Of a DNA stretch of 64,000 nt, positions 52,183-64,000 are shown piece after piece. How positions within the stretch are numbered: the stretch's first letter is position 1; each line of letters starts with the position of its first letter. Position numbers and translations under genes: made by a program. A model generated the notes under the pieces. It did no database searches. It was not told the DNA's origin and saw only the letters and a list, made by a program, of their open reading frames with translations. Source of the DNA: Dendrophyllia cribrosa (lineage: Eukaryota > Cnidaria > Anthozoa > Scleractinia > Dendrophylliidae); assembly GCA_024195265.1 (NCBI GenBank), contig JAJLRJ010000006.1, positions 10,364,853-10,428,852 on the forward strand. Reading direction: 5' to 3'.

Positions 52183-55100
52183 ATGAAGAAATGTTCTGTA
52201 GTTTGCTGTGGTTTGGAAAAGTTCACTATGCCTGTTAATGTACTTTGTATGGCCTTGGTATGCCTATCCATGTCAAGTCAGTTATGTTTGGCTCAAACCG
52301 GTAAGTAAGTCTTTTGACATACTGGACTATCGCCATCTTAAGCTTCTCGAAGCAAAACCCTTCGATCGACTTTAGTTTGGACACGAGGGCGACTACTCAA
52401 ACCTAATAGTTCGCGTGCTTTAGATAATCGCTTGTCACACTAATTGCAGTGATCCTAGATTGTCCTAATTATCTAGTCAGCAACCGGGAAGGAAACAGAG
52501 TTTTGGTGACGTGTCTGGTTCGAAATTCGAAAGTCGCACTCGTACTAAAATCTGGAGGTCCCTAATTTTACAACTGGGAGTGTTCAGGAATCTACAATGT
52601 CACGCTATTACACCAAACAATATATATTATACAACTGTTTGCTAAGATCATCTGCTAGTTATAAGTCGCCCGCTTTGCTCAGTACAAACGCCATGTCCTT
52701 GAGCATAATATTTTTTTCCGTAATATTTTGAGCTATTAATTTTTCGAAGGTTGTTTTTGATGTTCTTAAAAAATTCACAGTATTTTAATACCTGGGTTAC
52801 AAAACGTAGACAACAGTGGCTTTTAAAATTGTAGACTAGTTGTTCGATTGAGTATCTGTTAGGTGTTTGTTTAAGTGTTGGTCACATTTAAATTGTTTTG
52901 TGGTCCATAGCTCTCAAACGACGTACTGCAACTCACTCCTCGTTCTTGACAAAAACAAATCGCATTTAAGATACTACACAATTCAGTTCACCGCATGTTT
53001 TGTATTTACAAGCTCAGAATATGAATTCTCCTTAATGATCGCTGAACATTTCTTTAATAAAGTGTATTGTCGGTTATCTCACGATGTAGTGAAATTGAAA
53101 AATTTGAAGACAACATCCCTGGTACTATATATTGAAAGACGGAATGATACATTAATCACTTTAAAATGGTCAATTAAAAACATTGGCTGTGGAACTTATT
53201 TTTTGCATGCTTTCATTTACATATCGCGCTGTCGAAATCTTCTAAAACGTGCAAGTCGTGAACGAAGTGCAGTGCTTTCAAGTTCACTTTCTAAAAAAAT
53301 GTCTACAAAAGATAACTAATATTGTTGTTCTTTCATAAGCTCTCTTACTGAGACCTAAAAAAATAACATGGTATTGACATTGTGGTTTGAAATAGAATTA
53401 TAGGTAGGCAGAAATCCATTCTTAACAGACGTGATGATATTCCAAACATAATTCACGAAACTGTGGCCTATTTTTAAAAGTAGGACTTTAAGTTTCTTAT
53501 AAAAATCTTATCACATAACTACTTACTAGGTGTTTTTAAGACTTAATTTATATCGTGTTTAAATCTTAGGGATGTTGTTGTTTTCGATGAAATTGGGCGT
53601 TCATTCACTTCACAAAACATGGCACTTGAATGGTTTGGACTCAAGAGTCAGATATCATGATGTGAATCCGACGATATAGATTTAGAGGGGATTCAACTAA
53701 ATCACGCTATGTAATATTGTTAATTCTATAATGCTTAGAATTTCGTTTTATTTTTTTTTCTTTGTGCCTGAGATGTCATTCATCAATTAATAAATAATAT
53801 GTTGTCTCTTTCGAGCTTACTGAAACAGTTAGCAATTTTCAAGTACTTGAAGACGTTGGGATTTTGAATGTTTATTAAGATACACGATGTACAAGTAGGA
53901 GAAAAGAGCGAAACACTATACGACAAATTCACACGCCAAGAATTTCAATCACCCAAAATGTCAATCAATGACTTCCTCTTTACAATATCACATTAGAATA
54001 ATCAGCACAATGCGTATTTGTATTATATATCTTGATTTTTTAGTAGTAACTGGAATTTTAATTTTGTCCGCTCTGTTATTGTCGATGTCACGTTGCCGGT
54101 TGTATTGCCTAATTAAATTTACGCCCATGCATGGCTTTGAAGAATGGAATCATCTGCTCCAATTTGCCTCACGCCATCTTTATGCGAAAGAGCGCTTTGT
54201 CGCTTTGTAAATAAAACGACGGCTTCAAGGCTTGTGAATTTTTGAGTAAGAAGTTTGAAAAACAAAACCAATAGGCTGGAACAAAGAATAATACTAATAA
54301 AAAAAACAAATAAAAAGCTAGGATCGAAAACTTATAGCATGAAATTTGGCAGTTATACCTCAAAACGTAAGATCATGTTTTCGCCTGACATTTGAACTAG
54401 GTTATTATTAGGAAAAGGCAGTTAACCCTTTCGCAATTCACTCCCATGCAGAATCAATTATATATGGAGACATGTAATGTAGTTCTAACTTTTGAGTCTT
54501 TTAACGAAATCCTATAGTATGACTATTCAAACGAAACCTCTTTGGTGGTACTTTTGCATGGTACTATTTGCTTTTCAACATTTTAAGAAAGGAAATTTAG
54601 GATTTTTTTTAGAATTTTGATAATTTGGCATTCTGAGGAGTTGAAGGGATGTAGTGCCAACAATTGAGCTTTAGTGCTTGATTTGATCTTACAACTACTA
54701 CAAGATAAGTTTGACTGCCTTTATTAAGAATGAAGTTCTAACAGGTATAATGCATGTCTATGAGATAGAAGAAGGGGATCACACCCATCTTAAATACCTT
54801 TTCTGACCAACAACAAGTAGCTAGATTTACACACAAAACAAAACAAAGCCAACAAGAAAGGTTGACTTTGAAAAAATGCGACTTCTTTAATATGTGTAGC
54901 CTTTTACTGTAGACTTGAATACAATCAGACGTGAAAAATATTTTGCTTGCGGCAAAATCGTATATACCTTAGATGAACGTCAGAGTCGGCAATAAAATTG
55001 TGGTTTTCCATAACAGTTTAATTCTACATTCTTAATTTGTTTTGTAATACTCGTCAGGTAGAAACATTGAACACCTGATCGTCTAATTGCTGACATTGCA

Positions 55101-58100
55101 GAAAAATTCCAAGTTAAGTTTTTTTGGTTTTGGTATTGATCTTTTGTAATAGCACAGTCGTTCAGTCTATATGATTGGTCACCTGACGCATCAGTCTATG
55201 ATTCGTGGTTCAACATTTGTTGATCAACACATGTTGTATCATCGGCCATGTTGAATGTTGAAATAGACCATTCAACATGATATGTTGAACGTTCACTTGT
55301 TGAACGAAAGTAGAGAAGGCTCTATTCCATTCAACAACGACGTTAGTCAATCGTTCTAAAATATCGAATGTGTTTTCTACTCATTCAACATGTTGCAAAA
55401 TCGATGAACATTAGTTGAGCAAGAAATGTTGAACGATGTTGTACCGTGTATCATTCGCTTAAAATCCAGTTGAAATGAATGTTTGGCCGTGGGAAGCAAA
55501 TAATATCAATGTCACCACTGGAAGACCGCGGCTATACATAGTTATACGCGGAACGTTTTAGTGCCTATAAGGGAAATTATGTGAATGCTAATACAATTTG
55601 CTTCTTTTAGCAGAATATTTCAGCGACAGATATTTTAGGGAAAGGATCTTATTCCCAGAATTTGCTAGCCAATTTTTGAACAAGACTTGTCTGGAAAACA
55701 TCTTTGAAGGAATCTTGCTCGGGTGGACGAAGAAGTTTTGTTGCGCCAAAGAACACTAGACAGTATAGCTTAGTATTCGTCTACACGAGCAAATTAAACT
55801 TACCAAGGATAATTACTGGTTGGGGGAAACTTGTTCGCCCTTTATACACGAACAAGTGAACTTGTCAGCAAGAAAACTGACCCCTTCTTTTCCGGCTTCA
55901 AATGCCTTCCTAGAGGGACGGGCATGTAAGTCCTAATTTTTGGTCTAAAATTGATCATGGAAAAACAGTACAACGCTATTCCAAGCTTTTCTGTGCATAT
56001 TCCTCGTGGGCTGCTCCTTTAAATAGGAGCAAAGAAAACTTAACAAATTGGAACTTGTGTCTTTAAGCCAGTAATTGATTATGTGGACCTAGCTTCAGCA
56101 AGGGATAGATCGGACGCTCCAAATCATTTCTATTCGAGTGCTCAACTAGGTATACATGAGCGACTTTAATAACGAAGTTTTAAGCAATTTTTGGAAAGGT
56201 TGTACAAACGTTTCCGATCATGTTGGGAAAGTTTCCGAAGATTTTCCAAGATTTCCGAGGAATATCCGAAGATGTTTCGATTGCAGATCAACATTGTTTT
56301 ACATTTACAAAGCGCAAAACATGGCACCTAATGTAATATCTTCACTCTTCACAGTGAAGGTAAAATTGATATCTTCACATGTGTCGAGATATGATTTTCC
56401 ATTGTGGGAGAAATTCTTGTATGCCACTGAAGTTTATATGTAATAATGTTAACGTTAATGTTAACGGCGATATGTATGGCCCCTTTATGCATTTTTTTTT
56501 TTTTTTTCAAGAACACTCATGCAGAGTATACAAAATATTCGTCGTTGAACCTAAAAAAGAAGACACAAAGTGAATTCTTAAAGGGAACATGAACCATGGC
56601 CATTTGTTATCTGTTTTTCAAACACAGTTGGCCCGAACTTGAACAAATTAGATTAAATTCCATCCTGGCCATCCCCTAATAAAAACACACATTAACAGGT
56701 TCAGTGCACTAAAATAGTATTTTTAACAACACTAGGCCATTACTTTTAGATTTCCTTTGATACAAATAGGTCTTCATGGTTTTCAAAGTGATTCTAAAAT
56801 CAGGTGACGTAGCCCTTTTAAATCCTATGGACTGTATTTTCAATCAGATTCATGGTTGATGAGCGCGTACGATTTTTATTCACTTGTTGTGTCTTGTGAA
56901 ATGTCACAAACTCACTCGCTCGAAGTTCGCTCGTTCGTTTGTGATGTTTCACCAGACACAACAAGTGAATAAAAATCGTACAAGCGAACTGTAACCATGA
57001 AGTTATTTGTTTACTTTATAGGAACTGAGATTTACCGTAAGAAAATTTTATCTATAAACTATAATCACGTAAAGAACATAACCCAGACAACAACTTTTGG
57101 AAACCAACTCTCGGCAACTAACCACTTTAATTAACGCAATTTAAACAAGATTACAAATCATAAATTAGCACAACAGTTTCGCTGCTTGTAGTACTGGCGA
57201 AATAACAATTCTTAAATAAATATTAGGGTCATAAAAATACCTGCAAATGTTGCACATATAGATTAGGTAAAAATTATAAAAGTCAAGCTAAGGCTTGCTG
57301 TAATGTAAATCAAAATTTTGAAATTTTTAAAACAACTGATCCGAAAGCTCACGGTAATACATTGCAAAACTTACTTTTTTCAATTTGCTTTTTATTCTGA
57401 ATCACAGTCCAGGACCCTTAGCCTTTTATATCTTTTTAATTTGGAGATTACTTAACCGCTGTTTCTTTTAGATATCAGGGTTGGAGATTGATTTGAGCGG
57501 TGAAAAGCGAAATCGTTTGCTGGCCGTGTGAAGACAAACTGTTTAACTGTTTAACTGAGGGTCATTAAAAATACTTTGTCCGTAGTTCTTCTTCCTTAAA
57601 TGACGTTCAAAGCTGGCTATCTTTGACCGTAATGAAGTTAGTCTTCTTTTGCGTACTGTGATAATAAATTCGCTGAGGTAGTCATGGAGCGTTTCTGCGA
57701 AATTTCTTCAACTAGCCTTGGTTCTTCTTTTGCAGAAAGGAATTCATGATACAATACAACGACTTGCTTTTTCTTTCGTCTTTTATTTTTGTTTTCATTT
57801 TCTTCAATGAACTCCTCTAGTGATGAAGAAATCTGTGCAAATCTCGCCGAAGAACTGCAATTACCTGGAAGCCATCGTGACAAGAGTCGAAGCGGCGCGA
57901 AAAACTCATACGATTTTTGTGACGAGTGGTAGATTTCGTATCTGATCTCTGATTGGTTATACCATATTTTTTTCACTGGTAAGAAAAAATCGTACGACCA
58001 ATCATATTGCTTTGCGTTTGTGCATGACGTACGATATTTATTTCGCGGCTTTGTTTAGAGTAAATCTCAGTACTTATACAATAATGTAATATATCAAACA

Positions 58101-58827
58101 CGTGGAAGAGTGTTTCATCAGGATATCCAAACGTCCACTGAGAAGTGGGTTGAAAAAAAAAAACGAGGCGCAGCCGAGTTTTTTTTAACTCGTTCCAGTT
58201 ATTAAAATTCAGTTTCGAAGAGTAAGTTAAAGTTCAGTGCATGATACAGTTCAGTTTCAATACGCTTTCATTTCGGTTTCAGTTTGAGTTTAAAAGTACA
58301 TGTATTGGGATAATATATGAAGTGATCGGTGTGATCTGGGATCACTTGGGAATAAAACGCTGGGATGTTGCTAAGCCACAAAACTGTCTCCAATTAGGCG
58401 AACGTTGTTAATACGACCATCCCGTTTGCGGACGATAATTATAATAAAGATAATAAACGAATAAATAGGATAAGTCGCTAAATAAAACTTAATAACATGT
58501 TATATGGTGTTGTTTATTGTCTTTTTATGGTGCTTCTCAGAAATTTGAGTGATTTTAAGTCCTCTATACCTTCAGTGAGAGAGTGACAAGAAAGGTGTCT
58601 GGTTTGGAGTTCGGCGATCGAACCCGCTGAGAAAATGGCTCGAACTTCCAAGCGAAAATTCGAGCCATTATAATTATCAGTCCGAATTCTTCATACAAAC
58701 TCTTATATAACGTTGGGGCCTCCTGTGGATTTACGTGGCTCGTTGGTAGCCGGATTAATGGGATACCAGTATAAAGGGTAAATCAAAAGGCTTCTTAAGT
58801 GTTCAAGCCATCTCACTAGACTTACCC

Positions 58828-58858
<31 letters not shown>

Positions 58859-61800
58859 AAAAAAAAAAAAACACGTACTGTTAAATCCCGGTTAGCCTTT
58901 AGTAAGCTAGGCAATACTCCCTGGTAAGTCACCAAAAAAAGACAAAACACGATAATACTTTATTCGAGCGTTAGGTAAAAATCTATCGGATGTTCTGAAT
59001 TTATAGTAGCTTAGTTCTCGATCCCTGCACCTGATGTCCCTCCCTGGAATTGAAAGTCTTTTGTAGTGTGATAAAGTTAAGGGAAAAGGAATTAAGGAGG
59101 CTGAGTTGCAAACCTAATTAATTGTCATAGAGTCTAATATGTGTCAAAGGACAAATTCTGGATAATTTAGTTTAGATGCTGAAATGTCATTGCTCGTAAG
59201 AAACTGTTAACTCCTGTGATCTTCGGGAAAGTGTTGATAGACATATACTTCGTGATAATTACTCGTCCCCATACAGCAGTCTACTCACTAAAGTGAACTC
59301 TACTTCTTTATGTAGTAGGCGCGTTCAGAATTTCCTTATATTATTATATAAGAGCCTGTTTTTCGCTCATTTTCCTGTTTATATGAAAAATATGTTTTCA
59401 CTCCGATCTTCTTATGATCTTCGCGGCAATTACATTCTGTCACTCAGTAAACCTAGGACAACTAGCTATGGCCTTAATTCGTTTTCTTATTTTTCAGCTA
59501 AACTATGGAATGCGCTGCCTGATTTTATCCGCACTAGTGTGTTTGAAGACTTCAGAAGAAAAATTCAGTGTTGTAACTTTGTGTAGTCCCTGTCTCGCTT
59601 AACTATATGATTTTTTTCTTAATGATATAAATTTATTTGTATAAACTATAAATATAAATTTATTTGTGAACACTATAAATATTAGTTTCTGTAAGCTACT
59701 CTAAAATTCGAGAGAAAATAAAGTTTATGTATGTATGTATCAAATCGAAATCGAACAATATTCTGGAGCGACAAACCGATGACGGAGTAAAAGCGGCTCA
59801 CCAATATGAAATAAGTATAAACGGCGACGTTACCACTGATCGTTCCAAATTTCCTTGCCAGGTACTGTTCCTACTGAGACTACCTTCCCAAGCACAGTAG
59901 CAGCAGGCATTGTATCAACATCAACTGCTGCACCAGATATTGTATCAACATCAACTGCTGCACCAGACATTATATCAACATCAACTGCTGCACCAGATAT
60001 TGTATCAACATCAACTCCTGCACCAGATATTGTATCAACATCAACTCCTGCACCTGATATTGTATCAACATCAACTGCTGCACCTGATATTGTATCAACA
60101 TCAACTGCTGCACCAGATATTGTATCAACATCAACTGCTGCCCCAGACATTGTATCAACATCAACTGCTGCCCCAGACATTGTATCAACATCAACTGCTG
60201 CACCACATATTGTATCAACATCAACTCCTGCACCAGATATTGTATCAACATCAACTGCTGCACCAGATATTGTATCAACATCAACTGCTGCCCCAGACAT
60301 TGTATCAACATCAACTGCTGCCCCAGACATTGTATCAACATCAACTGCTGCACCAGATATTGTATCAACATCAACTCCTGCACCAGATATTGTATCAACA
60401 TCAACTGCTGCGCCTGATATTGTATCAACATCAACTGCTGCACCAGATATTGTATCAACATCAACTCCTGCACCAGATATTGTATCAACATCAACTCCTG
60501 CACCAGATATTGTATCAACATCAACTCCTGCACCAGGTATTGTATCAACATCAACTCCTGCACCTGATATTGTATCAACATCAACTGCTGCAACAGACAT
60601 TGTATCAACATCAACTGCTGCACCTGATATTGTATCAACATCAACTGCTGCACCAGATATTGTATCAACATCAACTGCTGCCCCAGACATTGTATCAACA
60701 TCAACTGCTGCCCCAGATATTGTATCAACATCAACTCCTGCACCTGATATTGTATCAACATCAACTGCTGCAACAGACATTGTATCAACATCAACTGCTG
60801 CACCTGATATTGTATCAACATCAACTGCTGCCCCAGACATTGTATCAAAATCAACTCCTGCACCAGATATTGTATCAACATCAACTCCTGCACCAGATAT
60901 TGTATCAACATCAACTGCTGCACCTGATATTGTATCAACATCAACTGCTGCACCAGATATTGTATCAACATCAACTCCTGCACCAGATATTGTATTAACA
61001 TCAACTCCTGCACCAGGTATTGTATCAACATCAACTGTTGCACCTGATATTGTATCAACATCAACTCCTGCACCAGATATTGTATCAACATCAACTGCTG
61101 CACCAGACATTGTATCAACATCAACTGCTGTACCAGACATTGTATCAACATCAACTGCTGCAACAGACATTGTATCAACATCAACTGCTGCACTTGATAT
61201 TGTATCAACATCAACTGCTGCACCAGATATTGTATCAACATCAACTGCCGCCCCAGACATTGTATCCACATCAACTGCCGCACCAAATATTGTATCAACA
61301 TCAACTGCTGCACCTGATATTGTATCAACATCAACTGCTGCACTTGATATTGTATCAACATCAACTGCTGCCCCAGATATTGTATCAACATCAACTCCTG
61401 CACCTGATATTGTATCAACATCAACTGCTGCAACAGACATTGTATCAACATCAACTGCTGCCCCAGATATTGTATCAACATCAACTCCTGCACCTGATAT
61501 TGTATCAACATCAACTCCTGCACCAGATATTGTATCAACATCAACTGCTGCACCAGATATTGTATCAACATCAACTGCTGCACCAGATATTGTATCAACA
61601 TCAACTCCTGCACCAGATATTGTATCAACATCAACTGCTGCACCTGATATTGTATCAACATCAACTGCTGCACCAGATATTGTATCAACATCAACTGCTG
61701 CACCAGACATTGTGTCAACATCAACTGCTGTACCAGACATTGTATCAACACCAACTGCTGCCCCAGATATTGTATCAACATCAACTCCTGCACCTGATAT

Positions 61801-64000
61801 TGTATCAACATCAACTGCTGCACCAGATATTGTATCAACGTCAACTGCTGCCCCAGATATTGTATCAACATCAACTCCCGCACCTGATATTGTATCAACA
61901 TCAACTGCTGCACCTGATATTGTATCAACATCAACTCCTGCACCAGATATTGTATCAACATCAACTCCTGCACCAGATATTGTATCAACATCAACTGCTG
62001 CGCCTGATATTGTATCAACATCAACTCCTGCACCTGATATTGTATCAACATCAACTCCTGCACCAGATATTGTATCAACATCAACTGCTGCACCAGATAT
62101 TGTATCAACATCAACTGCTGCACCAGATATTGTATCAACATCAACTCCTGCACCAGATATTGTATCAACATCAACTGCTGCACCTGATATTGTATCAACA
62201 TCAACTGCTGCACCAGATATTGTATCAACATCAACTGCTGCACCAGACATTGTGTCAACATCAACTGCTGTACCAGACATTGTATCAACACCAACTGCTG
62301 CCCCAGATATTGTATCAACATCAACTCCTGCACCTGATATTGTATCAACATCAACTGCTGCACCAGATATTGTATCAACGTCAACTGCTGCCCCAGATAT
62401 TGTATCAACATCAACTCCTGCACCTGATATTGTATCAACATCAACTGCTGCACCTGATATTGTATCAACATCAACTCCTGCACCAGATATTGTATCAACA
62501 TCAACTCCTGCACCAGATATTGTATCAACATCAACTGCTGCAACAGACATTGTATCAACATCAACTGCTGCACCTGATATTGTATCAACATCAACTCCTG
62601 CACCTGATATTGTATCAACATCAACTCCTGCACTAGATATTGTATCAACATCAACTGCTGCACCAGATATTGTATCAACATCAACTGCTGCACCAGATAT
62701 TGTATCAACATCAACTCCTGCACCAGATATTGTATCAACATCAACTGCTGCACCTGATATTGTATCAACATCAACTGCTGCACCAGATATTGTATCAACA
62801 TCAACTGCTGCACCAGACATTGTGTCAACATCAACTGCTGTACCAGACATTGTATCAACACCAACTGCTGCCCCAGATATTGTATCAACATCAACTCCTG
62901 CACCTGATATTGTATCAACATCAACTGCTGCACCAGATATTGTATCAACGTCAACTGCTGCCCCAGATATTGTATCAACATCAACTCCCGCACCTGATAT
63001 TGTATCAACATCAACTGCTGCACCTGATATTGTATCAACATCAACTCCTGCACCAGATATTGTATCAACATCAACTCCTGCACCAGATATTGTATCAACA
63101 TCAACTGCTGCGCCTGATATTGTATCAACATCAACTCCTGCACCTGATATTGTATCAACATCAACTCCTGCACCAGATATTGTATCAACATCAACTGCTG
63201 CACCAGATATTGTATCAACATCAACTGCTGCACCAGATATTGTATCAACATCAACTCCTGCACCAGATATTGTATCAACATCAACTGCTGCACCTGATAT
63301 TGTATCAACATCAACTGCTGCACCAGATATTGTATCAACATCAACTGCTGCACCAGACATTGTGTCAACATCAACTGCTGTACCAGACATTGTATCAACA
63401 CCAACTGCTGCCCCAGATATTGTATCAACATCAACTCCTGCAGCTGATATTGTATCAACATCAACTGCTGCACCAGATATTGTATCAACGTCAACTGCTG
63501 CCCCAGATATTGTATCAACATCAACTCCTGCACCTCATATTGTATCAACATCAACTGCTGCACCTGATATTGTATCAACATCAACTCCTGCACCAGATAT
63601 TGTATCAACATCAACTCCTGCACCAGATATTGTATCAACATCAACTGCTGCGCCTGATATTGTATCAACATCAACTCCTGCACCTGATATTGTATCAACA
63701 TCAACTCCTGCACCAGATATTGTATCAACATCAACTGCTGCACCAGATATTGTATCAACATCAACTGCTGCACCAGATATTGTATCAACATCAACTCCTG
63801 CACCAGATATTGTATCAACATCAACTGCTGCACCTGATATTGTATCAACATCAACTGCTGCACCAGATATTGTATCAACATCAACTGCTGCACCAGACAT
63901 TGTGTCAACATCAACTGCTGTACCAGACATTGTATCAACACCAACTGCTGCCCCAGATATTGTATCAACATCAACTCCTGCACCTGATATTGTATCAACA
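52183..64000 (+). CDS. Mucin-like secreted or surface protein, 5' part (runs off the window)
   Basis: Exon 1 (ATG at 52183, or better 52228) encodes a signal peptide, MPVNVLCMALVCLSMSSQLC then LAQT, and ends ACCG|gtaagt at 52300 (phase 1). A matching phase-1 acceptor (ttccttgccag|GT, 59861) opens a second exon that reads GTVPTETTFPSTVAAG and then about 136 copies of a ten-residue repeat, IVSTSTAAPD with variants (IVSTSTPAPD). The frame has no stop to the window end. Ser, Thr and Pro make up over half of each unit, as in mucin O-glycosylation domains. Unit-to-unit changes are mostly silent in this frame (CCA/CCT, GAT/GAC, GCA/GCC, ACA/ACG, GTA/GTG). Linking exon 1 to exon 2 over 7.5 kb is inference; other exons may lie between. 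Confidence 0.68.
52867..53319 (+). CDS. Unrecognised 150-aa reading frame
   Basis: Open frame in AT-rich DNA within the presumed intron of the mucin-like gene. The composition is mixed hydrophobic and basic (SRCRNLLKRASRERS near the end). No family recognised, no splice or promoter support. Likely chance, or debris of an old element. Confidence 0.12.
   Translation: MFKCWSHLNCFVVHSSQTTYCNSLLVLDKNKSHLRYYTIQFTACFVFTSSEYEFSLMIAEHFFNKVYCRLSHDVVKLKNLKTTSLVLYIERRNDTLITLKWSIKNIGCGTYFLHAFIYISRCRNLLKRASRERSAVLSSSLSKKMSTKDN
53330..55189. other. Presumed intron; no gene recognised
   Basis: AT-rich. At about 54481-54560 an inverted, decayed single unit of the 110-bp repeat is visible (gttctaacttttgagtcttt, actattcaaacgaaa). 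Confidence 0.4.
55190..55450. repeat. Cluster of tgttgaa/ttcaaca motifs
   Basis: At least ten copies of ttcaaca or tgttgaa, in both orientations, within 260 bp (ggttcaacatttgttgatca, atgttgaatgttgaaat, cattcaacatgatatgttga). The pattern resembles subterminal repeats of a small DNA transposon; clear ends were not found. Confidence 0.6.
55451..56866. other. Presumed intron; no gene recognised
   Basis: Short frames only (56156-56443 is the longest, 95 aa, unrecognised). Nothing else assigned. Confidence 0.35.
56867..56981. repeat. 115-bp palindrome
   Basis: gtacgatttttattcacttg (continuing ttgtgtc) is the exact complement of the right arm ending cgtac at 56981. Inner gtgaaat/gtttcac and caaac/gtttg also pair imperfectly. 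Confidence 0.9.
56982..57637. other. Presumed intron; no gene recognised
   Basis: AT-rich DNA; nothing assigned. Confidence 0.35.
57638..57976 (-). pseudogene. Possible N-terminal fragment of a crypton-type (DUF3504-like) recombinase protein
   Basis: 112-aa frame. The middle part, ARFAQISSSLEEFIEENENK followed by KRRKKKQVVVLYHEFLSAK, resembles the short helical N-terminal segment that precedes the DUF3504/tyrosine-recombinase-like domain in many invertebrate proteins. No recombinase domain follows in the window. A CCAAT-type motif (accaatcatattg) lies just upstream on the coding strand side. The resemblance is from memory of the pattern only. Confidence 0.3.
57977..59209. other. No gene recognised; poly-C/poly-A block at 58825-58871
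   Basis: 58089-58150 is copy 2 of the dispersed repeat at 4484-4543. A run of 24 C is directly followed by 23 A at 58825-58871. The remainder is unassigned. Confidence 0.5.
59210..59745 (+). pseudogene. LINE 3' end (CR1-like)
   Basis: The frame 59293-59586 encodes SLRSSYDLRGNYILSLSKPR and FSYFSAKLWNALPDFIRTSV, the characteristic LINE C-terminus (S-K-WN-LP--IR). The 3' end carries aataaagtttatgtatgtat, a (gtat)n tail, at about 59718-59740. 5'-truncated. It ends about 115 bp before the mucin-repeat exon. Confidence 0.75.
59909..64000 (+). repeat. 30-bp coding minisatellite, about 136 units, with 540-bp higher-order repeat
   Basis: The unit is attgtatcaacatcaactgc followed by tgcaccagat. Every unit seen is exactly 30 bp. 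The rare pair of variants gtgtcaaca...ctgtaccagac recurs at 61711, 62251, 62821, 63361 and 63901, that is at intervals of 540, 570, 540 and 540 bp, so 18-unit blocks (one of 19) have been duplicated. The array continues past the window end. Confidence 0.97.

Noticed and set aside
59910..62636. Plus-strand frames of 362 and 538 codons encoding YQHQLLHQIL repeats
   Set aside because: Same cause. The ATG arises by rare variants of the unit (ggtat / acat), and the variation pattern disfavours this frame.
59830..63998. Two giant minus-strand reading frames (1186 and 1342 codons) with VDVDTISGAA- and LMLIQYLVQQ-type repeats
   Set aside because: They are by-products of a 30-bp repeat without stops. 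Unit differences that are silent in the + mucin frame (for example CCA/CCT) change residues here, no splice or start context supports them, and the first runs out of the repeat into unrelated DNA.
59909..64000. CRISPR-like array of 30-bp repeats
   Set aside because: Units are contiguous with no spacers, and the setting is a eukaryotic intron-exon gene.

Overview
This window is eukaryotic, intron-bearing, AT-rich nuclear DNA packed with transposable elements. Several things point to an anthozoan cnidarian such as a stony coral: a tyrosine-recombinase retroelement, Tx1/L1-like and CR1/L2-like LINE fragments, many short inverted-repeat elements, long poly-G/poly-C runs, and host genes that resemble metazoan BK-channel beta subunits and mucins. 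The assignment is inference; no marker in the window fixes a species.

Layout. (1) 1-4304: a compact element with an intact DD34E (Tc1/mariner-type) transposase on + and an intact HUH-endonuclease/SF3-helicase Rep on -, bounded by two nearly identical 182-bp modules that each carry their own TA-flanked inverted repeats. (2) 4305-7184: small foldback elements and unassigned DNA. (3) 7185-12890 and 22966-28348: two copies (A, B) of a segmental duplication. Each holds a two-exon gene for a small PPxY-containing protein with one membrane segment. (4) 13.0-16.4 kb and 21.1-21.7 kb: MITEs and a complex tandem repeat with a ~42-bp minisatellite. (5) 16364-21100: a 4737-bp tyrosine-recombinase retroelement with split direct repeats, inserted in that tandem repeat. 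The uninterrupted sister copy at 14.45 kb gives an empty site that fixes both ends. Its recombinase is intact and its RT/RNase H is broken. (6) 28.6-33.3 kb: a degraded Tx1/L1-like LINE with a SINE and a MITE nested in it, then two TTAA-flanked elements that share one TTAA. (7) 33401-45585: the third and complete member (C) of the gene family, encoding a 334-aa protein with a PPxY-rich N-terminus and a two-membrane-segment, cysteine-rich BK-beta-like (KCNMB) region. Its 8-kb first intron is a graveyard of mobile elements. (8) 45.8-48.4 kb: a ~110-bp tandem repeat interrupted by other elements. (9) 48.4-59.8 kb: mostly unassigned DNA, one weak two-exon gene candidate and a LINE 3' end. (10) 52183-64000: the likely start of a mucin-like gene. 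A signal-peptide exon is followed, after a phase-compatible 7.5-kb intron, by an exon of at least 4.1 kb built from a 30-bp repeat (10 codons, consensus IVSTSTAAPD) that runs off the window and shows a 540-bp higher-order period.

How the parts relate. Genes A, B and C come from one ancestor. A keeps a decayed piece of the BK-beta exon behind an inserted block containing a LINE 3' end, so A and B look like truncated derivatives that retain the PPxY region and first membrane segment. Most other content is mobile DNA, and several nested insertions can be ordered in time from interrupted copies.
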